This document shows, piece after piece, positions 38,840 through 43,941 of a DNA stretch of 43,941 bases. This DNA is from VGKU01 sp964388785. GTDB taxonomy: Bacteria > Patescibacteriota > Patescibacteriia > UBA9934 > GWF2-40-263. Positions within the stretch are counted from its first letter, which is position 1. Every line of letters begins with the position of its first letter. The notes below the pieces were generated by a model. The model was not told where the DNA came from, did not search any database, and worked only from the letters and a program-made list of their open reading frames with translations. The stretch is taken from positions 1 to 43,941 of the forward strand of contig CAYMBX010000004.1 in the NCBI GenBank assembly GCA_964388785.1, given 5' to 3'. A program made the translations under genes and the position numbers.

Positions 38840-39544
38840 ATGCCCGACATCCACTATCCGTATCTTCCTCAAGGAAAAACGTTCAAATTTGTTCCTGCGG
38901 ATGACGAGTGTATGCAAGAAGCCGCACATGCACGGGAGCAGTGTGCCGGAGATAGGCTTTTTCCGGTTGGAGCGGTGCTCGTGCGGGATGGTCATGTGGT
39001 AGCAAAGGCAGGGAACGGATATAACCGTGGAAAAGGTTTTGTGCATGTATGCCCGCGTGTGGTGTTGGAATGTCCGAGCGGAACAGGATACGAACTCTGT
39101 CAATTCCATGACGCGCCTGGGCACGCGGAGCCGATGCTCATGCAAGCGGCAAAAGAGCAGGGAATCGACACGAAAGAGTGCGATGTCTATCTGTACGGAC
39201 ACTGGTGGTGTTGTGAGCCGTGTTGGAAGGTGATGAGTGAAAACAGGGTGCGGGACGTCTATTTGGTTGAGAATGCATACGAAGAGTTTCAGCGCGATCG
39301 CGTATACGCGCAGACGCTAAAGACACACGTTCGTTCTGTATTTGTTGAGGATGATCTGTGGTCGGCTCCTGTGCTGGAATTGGGATGTTCTGTCGTTGAG
39401 AATGCAGATCAAGCAGACGTGGAGATTCGAATGCAAAACAAGCAATTACGATTTTTTAAAAACGGAGCGTTGATTTTTGAGATTGCCCCTCAGATCGATG
39501 ATCAGGCTGAGCGCATGATTAAAAATGTATTGCGTCAACTGTAG
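38840..39544 (+). CDS. dCMP/cytidine deaminase-like zinc protein
   Basis: This 234-residue protein has the deaminase signature HAE (His95, Glu97) in DAPGHAEPMLM and a C-x2-C site (Cys125, Cys128) in WCCEPCW. These are the zinc ligands and proton shuttle of the CDA/dCMP deaminase fold, with an unusual Trp-Cys before the CxxC where Pro is common. The N-terminal strand VGAVLVRDGHVVAKAGNGYNR supports the fold. Residues after about 165 form an extra C-terminal domain of unknown role. Conversion of dCMP to dUMP would feed ThyA, encoded 4.6 kb away. The substrate is inferred, not shown. It diverges from the giant-protein operon. Confidence 0.75.
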   Translation: MPDIHYPYLPQGKTFKFVPADDECMQEAAHAREQCAGDRLFPVGAVLVRDGHVVAKAGNGYNRGKGFVHVCPRVVLECPSGTGYELCQFHDAPGHAEPMLMQAAKEQGIDTKECDVYLYGHWWCCEPCWKVMSENRVRDVYLVENAYEEFQRDRVYAQTLKTHVRSVFVEDDLWSAPVLELGCSVVENADQADVEIRMQNKQLRFFKNGALIFEIAPQIDDQAERMIKNVLRQL

Positions 39545-39545
39545 A

Positions 39546-39577
39546 AACAAAAAGACCCACGATCAGCGGACGTCTTT
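39546..39577 (-). terminator. Intrinsic terminator of the 488-residue gene, containing its stop
   Basis: On the minus strand AAAGAC (39577-39572) and the following CC pair with GGGTCTTT (39558-39551), with a two-base bulge, and run into TTTTTG. The TGA stop (39565-39563) is in the loop. Confidence 0.6.
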
Positions 39578-41029
39578 CATCACGGGGATGAAGGTGACGG
39601 CCATGACCGTGGGGGTGAGGCGATGCCCGGAAGTGGGCTTGAAGAGGACGAGGTCGCCCTCGGTGGGGAAGTAGCGGTGCTCGTAGCGATCCTGGACGTA
39701 GCGCGTGCCGCGCACGTCCACAAACCACTGCACCTTGCCCTGGTGCGATCCCCTGCGGATCGTGCTCAGGATGTAGCCCTCCTCGTCGAGTCGGCTGCGC
39801 AGCTCGGACTCGACGTCGTCCTCCTCGAGCTGCATCTGCCGCCAGGCCTTGTAGACCGCCGCGGCCGAGGCGGGCTTCAGCACCGGCACGATCACCTCCT
39901 GCCAGAACCGTCTGCGCGCCTCGTACGGCGAGAGTTCGCAGATGATCCGGAAGAGAAACTGCGCCGTCGGAGCGTGGAGGTAGTGTTCCTGCACCGGCTT
40001 GAGCTGGCGGGCCAGCGCCTCGCGGTCCGTGAGGTCGAGAAGGCCCTCGAGCGTCTCGAGGCTCACGCCCATGATCGTATCCATGCGCTGGGTGGCCATG
40101 GTGACGATCGCGTCCTCGTCCGCCGGTTGCAGGCGCGGGCGGACGCGCTCATCGCGCAGGATCTGGAGCGTCTGGGCCGGTGCCTTGGTCGCGCAGATCC
40201 GGAGCGCCTCGGCGAGCTCGGTGTTGCTGAGAGCGAACCACGGCGGGATCTCCGGGAATCCGCCGAGGATGCGGTCCTCGCGAGGCTTGACGCCTACGTG
40301 CAGACGCCGTTCGATCTCGGGGAAGCCCGCGGAGGGGTCCGTCTCGATCTGCGGCCGGAGAATCTGCATCCCGTCGCGGCTGAGCTCGAGGCGCCAGAGC
40401 GCGGCGTGGATTGGCGCGGCGTGCAGGTCGTGACCGCCACCGTACCTGAGGAAGTCCTCGACGTCGTTCACGACCCCTTTGTTGATCTCGACGCGCCGGA
40501 GCCGCTGGAGGATCGCGGTCGCGATCGTGTCGCGGGTGATCCCGCTGAGTACCGCCGTCGAGATCCAGCTCATGGTGTGCGCGCCGATCCGCGGGTAGAT
40601 GTCGCGGACGTAGCGGACGCGCCACGCAGGCGACAGGAGCGCCATGAGGTCCTTGGAGCCGATGAAGCTCCTCAGGAACCAGTAGCGCAGGCCATGCAGA
40701 CCGTCCCACGCCTTGACTTCGGTGTCGTCGCTCTCGAGATCGAGCTCGGCGAGCCGGAGCACTTCCTCGAGGAACGCATCGACGTTGCCGACGATGCCGG
40801 CGAACTCGGTGGGGTTGTTGCGGATCCAGTCCATCCCGAGCGACTGAGGCATGTCGATGTCGTCGATCGTGAGGATGTGCCAGATGAGGTCGATGGTCGT
40901 GACCGACCCGTCGGCTACCTTCACCTGGAACTCTTCGCGCTTGGCGCGAATGTCGTCGTAGGAGCTCAGAGCTCGAACTTCGATGGGGAACCGCCGGACC
41001 GGGGCCACGTGTGCTGCCGTTGCGACCAT
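39563..41029 (-). CDS. GC-rich hypothetical protein of 488 residues
   Basis: This protein of unknown function starts MVATAAHVAPVRRFPIEVRA. It is soluble and mostly helical, with repeated Arg/Glu/Leu-rich helices (LEEVLRLAELDLESDD; ATAILQRLRRVEINKGVVND) and a distinct C-terminal module from about 420 (EEGYILSTIRRGSHQGKVQW to the end) that looks beta-rich. No catalytic motif is visible. The GC content and codon use are markedly higher than in adjacent dcd. Its leader shares GACTGGAGAAGC-CTA with hisS (Shine-Dalgarno GGAG, eight bases before ATG 41029). A perfect promoter and a 5' hairpin precede it. Confidence 0.75.
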   Translation of the reverse strand: MVATAAHVAPVRRFPIEVRALSSYDDIRAKREEFQVKVADGSVTTIDLIWHILTIDDIDMPQSLGMDWIRNNPTEFAGIVGNVDAFLEEVLRLAELDLESDDTEVKAWDGLHGLRYWFLRSFIGSKDLMALLSPAWRVRYVRDIYPRIGAHTMSWISTAVLSGITRDTIATAILQRLRRVEINKGVVNDVEDFLRYGGGHDLHAAPIHAALWRLELSRDGMQILRPQIETDPSAGFPEIERRLHVGVKPREDRILGGFPEIPPWFALSNTELAEALRICATKAPAQTLQILRDERVRPRLQPADEDAIVTMATQRMDTIMGVSLETLEGLLDLTDREALARQLKPVQEHYLHAPTAQFLFRIICELSPYEARRRFWQEVIVPVLKPASAAAVYKAWRQMQLEEDDVESELRSRLDEEGYILSTIRRGSHQGKVQWFVDVRGTRYVQDRYEHRYFPTEGDLVLFKPTSGHRLTPTVMAVTFIPVMKDVR

Positions 41030-41089
41030 TAGTGCTTCTCCAGTCGGTTGCCTAGGTGGTATTGCCGAGTGAGGTTGGTTGAAGAACTG

Positions 41090-41108
41090 CTTTGGCGACT
41101 TGCCAAAG
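41090..41108 (-). promoter_or_regulatory. 5'-end hairpin in the leader of the 488-residue gene
   Basis: CTTTGGC and GCCAAAG form a perfect 7-bp hairpin with a 5-nt loop, right where the transcript from the promoter at 41116-41144 would begin. A hairpin at the very 5' end of an mRNA often stabilises it. Confidence 0.5.
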
Positions 41109-41115
41109 ACCGCTT

Positions 41116-41144
41116 AAAATAGCAAAAAATCACGGTTTTGTCAA
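41116..41144 (-). promoter_or_regulatory. Promoter of the 488-residue gene inside the dcd terminator
   Basis: On the minus strand -35 TTGACA (41144-41139) and -10 TATTTT (41121-41116) are 17 bases apart. The -35 box lies in the loop of the terminator at 41125-41155. The same -35/-10 pair with the same spacing occurs before the 620-residue gene at 25602-25630. Confidence 0.65.
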
Positions 41145-41155
41145 CCGTGATTTTT
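41125..41155. terminator. Intrinsic terminator after dcd
   Basis: AAAAATCACGG (41125-41135) pairs with CCGTGATTTTT (41145-41155), an 11-bp stem ending in a T-tract on either strand. Confidence 0.85.
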
Positions 41156-41164
41156 CAAAAAGGC

Positions 41165-41821
41165 CTAAATTTCGTATCGTTTTTTCAATTCTTCCAGTTT
41201 TCCTTCGATGAGAAGCTGTCGTTCTTCATCTTTATCGAGCTGAAAATTCGGTGAACCGGTGTCCGTGTATTTTGCTGTTGAAACACCGTGCAAATTGGCC
41301 TCCTCCGGGGTGAGTGCTTGATGCAGCTCCTGAAAAATCACCTGGCAGACACGCTCACCCGGATACACACGTACTACCTGGTCGCCCGCTTCATTTTTCA
41401 TCGGAAAGATGAGATGACCTTTGTAACCTGTATCAATAATTCCAGAGAGTGAAAGATCGATTCCGCGACGGTTGGTGGACGTGCGTGGAAACAGAATCGC
41501 CATGAGATTCATCGCATGGATCTCAATGCGTTCCAATGAAGTGGCAATGACAAATTCATTCGGAAGCAGATCGAAATATTGTCCAGGTTGAAGTTGTACC
41601 TCATCAAACTGTTCTCGGTGCGCGTCCACATCATCGATCGCCACCTTAATGGCGCGACGACCTTTTTCGTCAACCGTCCAGTTACGTGGAATCAAAAATT
41701 TGTAGCCGAGTCGCAAATCGACCGCGTGGGGTTGGAGCTGGAATTTATCTATCTCCGGCGTGAACCCGATTTCTCCTGTTTCAAGCGCAGAGAGGATTTC
41801 TTTTTTTGTGAGCACGGACAT
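41165..41821 (-). CDS. dcd: dCTP deaminase family protein
   Basis: This 218-residue enzyme of the dCTP deaminase/dUTPase fold has the N-terminal helix LTKKEILSALETGEI, LQPHAVDLRLGYKFLI, the active-site stretch FPRTSTNRRGIDLSLSG and IIDTGYKGHLIFPMKNEAG, and GERVCQVIFQEL. It deaminates dCTP to dUTP (possibly dUMP in a bifunctional form), the substrate of Dut. It is about 25 residues longer than E. coli Dcd, mainly through a charged segment around DEKGRRAIKVAIDDVDAHRE. ATG 41821 is chosen; an in-frame ATG three codons upstream lies in the rplA terminator stem. Confidence 0.9.
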   Translation of the reverse strand: MSVLTKKEILSALETGEIGFTPEIDKFQLQPHAVDLRLGYKFLIPRNWTVDEKGRRAIKVAIDDVDAHREQFDEVQLQPGQYFDLLPNEFVIATSLERIEIHAMNLMAILFPRTSTNRRGIDLSLSGIIDTGYKGHLIFPMKNEAGDQVVRVYPGERVCQVIFQELHQALTPEEANLHGVSTAKYTDTGSPNFQLDKDEERQLLIEGKLEELKKRYEI

Positions 41822-41828
41822 ACATTTC

Positions 41829-41855
41829 AAAAGGCGGGGCCAAACCCCGCCTTTT
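41829..41855 (-). terminator. Intrinsic terminator of the ribosomal operon
   Basis: On the minus strand AAAAGGCGGGG pairs with CCCCGCCTTTT around a 5-base loop, eight bases after the rplA stop. The stem includes the T-tract. Confidence 0.85.
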
Positions 41856-41863
41856 ACTATACA

Positions 41864-42544
41864 CTAATTCGATTCGACTTTGATTCCGGGTCCGACCGTT
41901 GAGGTGATCGTCACGCTCTTGAGGTAAATTCCTTTTGCAGCGGACGGTTTGAGCCGCTTGATCGCATCAAGCAGCGCCTTCAGGTTTTCTTTGAGCTGTT
42001 CCTCTGCAAACGATGCACGACCGAAAATTTGGTGGATATTGCCGGTGGCGTCATTTTTAAAGCTTTGCTTTCCTGCTTTTTGTTCGCTCACCATCTTTGC
42101 GACGTTTGGTCCGACCGTATCCGTTTTCGGGTTTGGCATCAGACCGCGCGGACCGAGCAGTTTCGCGAGTTTCGCGAGTTTGGGCATCATGGACGGTGTT
42201 GCAACCGCTACATCGAAGTCGATTTGGCCTTTTTGCCCTATTTTTTCAATTAATTCTTCGCCGCCGATAATGTCGGCTCCCGCCTGTTTCGCTTCGTCTT
42301 CCTTTGCGGCTTCTACGAACGCGGCGACGCGCTTCGATTTTCCAACACCGTGAGGAAGGGCGATGGTTCCGCGCACTTGTTGGTCCGATTTGGACGGATC
42401 AATACCGAGGCGGATATGCAACTCGATCGCCTCATCGTACTTCGCAGTTGCGGTTTTTTTCACAAGCGCGATGGCTTCTTCGATCGAATAAATTTTTGAT
42501 TTATCAACCAGTTTTTTTGCCTCCTCGAATCGTTTGCTGGACAT
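41864..42544 (-). CDS. rplA: 50S ribosomal protein L1
   Basis: This 226-residue protein has the family pattern: KYDEAIELHIRLGIDPSKSDQ, VRGTIALPHGVGK near the start, then LGPRGLMPNPKTDTV, and the C-terminal KGIYLKSVTITSTVGPGIKV. It binds 23S rRNA at the L1 stalk and in other bacteria represses its own operon. I use the ATG at 42544, where the family sequence begins (SSKRFEEAKKLV); an upstream extension runs through the leader. No close Shine-Dalgarno is seen. The leader after rplK contains structured RNA copy B (42618-42693). Confidence 0.97.
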   Translation of the reverse strand: MSSKRFEEAKKLVDKSKIYSIEEAIALVKKTATAKYDEAIELHIRLGIDPSKSDQQVRGTIALPHGVGKSKRVAAFVEAAKEDEAKQAGADIIGGEELIEKIGQKGQIDFDVAVATPSMMPKLAKLAKLLGPRGLMPNPKTDTVGPNVAKMVSEQKAGKQSFKNDATGNIHQIFGRASFAEEQLKENLKALLDAIKRLKPSAAKGIYLKSVTITSTVGPGIKVESN

Positions 42545-42617
42545 AGTGTGTTGTGGTTCAAACGCCCTTTCGTTCTCCTTCAACGGCGGGCTCCCACAGA
42601 AAGAATTAAGTCTCAAT

Positions 42618-42693
42618 GGTCACGGTATGGGTCGCGCCGTAGGGAACAGCGGCGATAGTCCGCTGGCCCGAAGGCGTGACCCATACCGTGATC
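42618..42693 (-). ncRNA. Structured RNA element, copy B (rplK / rplA spacer)
   Basis: Read on the minus strand, a 16-position outer stem pairs 42693-42678 (TCACGGTATGGGTC core) with 42633-42618, with one A-C mismatch. Inside are CGCC/GGCG, GGG/CCC and an apical stem GCGG/CCGC with the loop ACTATCG. The core GGGCCA, GG-ACTATCG-CC, TGTTCCC is the same as in copy A at 16422-16495, while the outer stem is unrelated in sequence. It begins seven bases after the rplK stop and ends 73 bases before rplA. There is no T-tract. Confidence 0.75.
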
Positions 42694-42700
42694 TAGAAGT

Positions 42701-43123
42701 TTATTTAATTTCCACTCCCATCTGCCGCGCCGTTCCCGCCACAATCTTCATGGCTTGTTCCACATCATTTGTATTGAGATCCGGCAGCTTCTTTTCGGCA
42801 ATTTCGCGCAACTGCGCTTTTGTGATGGAACCAACTTTTTCCGTCAGAGGTTTTCCCGAGCCTTTCTGGATACCTGCCGCTTTTTTGATCATGTCAGAGG
42901 CGGGAGCGGTCTTCATGATGAAGTCGAACGAGCGATCTTCATAGACATTGATGATGACCGGCACTGTTTCCCCTCGGCGGTCGTTGCTCGCATCATTGAA
43001 TTGTTTTACAAAATCTCCGATCGGCAATCCGTGCTGACCAAGTGCCGGACCGACAGGTGGGGCCGGGGTCGCTGCGCCTCCTGGAATTTGCAGTTTGATC
43101 TGTGTTTTGAGTTTTTTTGCCAT
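42701..43123 (-). CDS. rplK: 50S ribosomal protein L11
   Basis: This 140-residue protein opens KLKTQIKLQIPGGAATPAPPVGPALGQHG, has FDFIMKTAPASDMIKKAAG and ends AGTARQMGVEIK, all signatures of L11. It binds the GTPase-associated centre of 23S rRNA. It is encoded between nusG and rplA in the usual order. No strong Shine-Dalgarno is seen before ATG 43123. Confidence 0.98.
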   Translation of the reverse strand: MAKKLKTQIKLQIPGGAATPAPPVGPALGQHGLPIGDFVKQFNDASNDRRGETVPVIINVYEDRSFDFIMKTAPASDMIKKAAGIQKGSGKPLTEKVGSITKAQLREIAEKKLPDLNTNDVEQAMKIVAGTARQMGVEIK

Positions 43124-43192
43124 ATCATTTTTTCACTGGATTCCCGAATATGCGGGCAACCAGACGTTAGTTTTTAGTGGCAGGATAATAGC

Positions 43193-43738
43193 TTAAATCT
43201 TCTTGACTTGCAAGAAATCGAGTTCCACGGGTGTTTCTCGACCGAATAAGGAAACAAGAACCTTGATTTTCCCTCGTTCTTCGTCGATTTCCGCGACCTT
43301 TCCTTCTTGACCCTTAAAGGGACCGTCTGTAATCGACACGGGAGAGCCTTTTTCTACATCGAGTGTATATTCGGGCTCGGAAACTCCCATGCGTTTTTGG
43401 AGGGAATCCATTTCTTCTTTCGCAATGGGGGTTGGGGTTGTTCCTGTTCCAATAAAGCCAGTCACGTTTGGGGTATTGCGCACTACGTACCATGAATCAT
43501 CGGTCACAATCATTTCCACCAGCACATAACCGGGGAAGATTTTTTCTTCAATCGTGCGGCGCTTGCCGTTTTTGATTTTGATCTTCTTTTCTTTCGGAAC
43601 CAACACATTGAAGATTTTGTCTTCCATGTCCATGGTTTCAATACGCTGGTGCAAATTTTCCGCGACGTTTTCTTCATACCCGGAATAGGTATGGATCGCG
43701 TACCAGCGTCGGCCTAAATTAGCGGTCTGCTTTGCCAT
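43193..43738 (-). CDS. nusG: Transcription termination/antitermination protein NusG
   Basis: This 181-residue protein has an NGN domain (RRWYAIHTYSGYEENVAENL, then FPGYVLVEM and WYVVRNTPNVTGFIG) and a C-terminal KOW domain (GSPVSITDGPFKGQEGKVAEI). It links RNA polymerase to ribosomes and Rho. The ATG at 43738 matches the family start; a longer frame runs into secE. It lies 17 bases after the secE stop. Confidence 0.97.
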   Translation of the reverse strand: MAKQTANLGRRWYAIHTYSGYEENVAENLHQRIETMDMEDKIFNVLVPKEKKIKIKNGKRRTIEEKIFPGYVLVEMIVTDDSWYVVRNTPNVTGFIGTGTTPTPIAKEEMDSLQKRMGVSEPEYTLDVEKGSPVSITDGPFKGQEGKVAEIDEERGKIKVLVSLFGRETPVELDFLQVKKI

Positions 43739-43755
43739 AAAGAAAGGACTATGAA

Positions 43756-43941
43756 TTAAGCGGTTAATTCGACGAGTGTTTCCAGACCGAGGTTTAATGC
43801 CCAATCAAGGCCGCCAAAAAATGCGGCGACAAGGAGAGAAAGAGCTACGATGATCAGGGTGTATCTTGTTGTCTCCTGTTTCGACGGCCAGGTGACTTTA
43901 CGGAGCTCCTCTTTTGCTTCTCGTACGTAGCGCACAAGCCA
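43756..43941 (-). CDS. secE: Preprotein translocase subunit SecE (5' end outside window)
   Basis: The frame is open from the right edge to TAA (43758-43756), giving 61 residues. VREAKEELRKVTWPSKQET is the conserved SecE amphipathic helix, followed by one transmembrane helix (YTLIIVALSLLVAAFFGGL) and a short tail. The protein is an essential part of SecYEG. The order secE-nusG-rplK-rplA is the usual ribosomal-operon order. Confidence 0.93.
   Translation of the reverse strand, partial: WLVRYVREAKEELRKVTWPSKQETTRYTLIIVALSLLVAAFFGGLDWALNLGLETLVELTA

Noticed and set aside
39623..41032. 469-codon plus-strand open frame antisense to the 488-residue gene
   Set aside because: Strong codon bias in GC-rich genes leaves the antisense frame open. 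The minus frame has promoter, ribosome-binding site and terminator; the plus frame has none.
42545..42700. Element B as a classical L1 autoregulatory site
   Set aside because: The same core is found after pheT, far from any ribosomal gene, and I could not match it to the 23S L1-binding motif; still possible but not supported.
1..43941. Alternative genetic code (UGA read as glycine)
   Set aside because: Several complete conserved genes end at TGA exactly where the family ends (for example thyA, tyrS, the M20 hydrolase).

Overview
The window looks like a chromosome fragment of a Patescibacteria (CPR) type bacterium. The evidence is a compact, roughly half-GC genome with short spacers, a membrane protein with a baseplate-J-like architecture, large low-complexity hypothetical proteins, many promoters placed directly in front of start codons, and standard TGA stops, which argues against the UGA-recoding lineages. 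The lineage call is inference from gene content and no marker was searched. The window holds one tRNA, no rRNA, no CRISPR array and no transposase.

Layout. 1-530: the end of tyrS, then an RNA resembling a cobalamin riboswitch core plus a terminator, with no gene downstream in its orientation. 528-3983: a histidine block, with a small unknown gene, tRNA-His and hisS on the minus strand and a histidine ammonia-lyase on the plus strand. The tRNA-His lacks an encoded G-1. 4032-11794: an accessory stretch of short plus-strand units (two SLOG-fold proteins, an APH-like kinase, two HAD phosphatases, a phosphoribosyltransferase-like protein, an M20 hydrolase, an MccF-like S66 peptidase and a GNAT). 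Many of these are GC-rich, with a strong Shine-Dalgarno and a private terminator that overlaps the stop codon. 11863-23660: core genes rseP-pheS-pheT, a small membrane protein, dnaE, a baseplate-J-like protein and thrS under a T-box. 23704-26407: a large charged hypothetical protein, a divergent small gene and a palindromic intergenic repeat. 26434-28834: miaB-miaA, both carrying repeat-like insertions. 28946-34713: gatB, two membrane proteins, tmk and dut (minus), divergent from thyA and a DHFR-like gene (plus). 34710-38800: an overlapping three-gene operon ending in a 1148-residue protein. 38840-41029: a zinc deaminase and a GC-rich unknown gene. 41165-43941: the secE-nusG-rplK-rplA ribosomal operon with dcd downstream.

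Working together. tmk, dut, thyA, the DHFR-like protein, the deaminase and dcd form a dispersed thymidylate-supply set. tyrS, hisS, pheST, thrS, gatB, miaA and miaB serve tRNA charging and modification. Some of these have dedicated RNA control or RNA features: the T-box on thrS, tRNA-His next to hisS, and a structured RNA after pheT.

Most notable observations. (1) A roughly 75-nt structured RNA occurs twice, after pheT and between rplK and rplA. Its core is nearly invariant and its long outer stem is completely different but still paired. (2) A G-1-less tRNA-His sits beside a divergent hisS. (3) The cobalamin-riboswitch-like RNA has no downstream gene and points antisense into the histidine block. 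(4) A palindromic repeat has been turned into coding sequence inside miaB.
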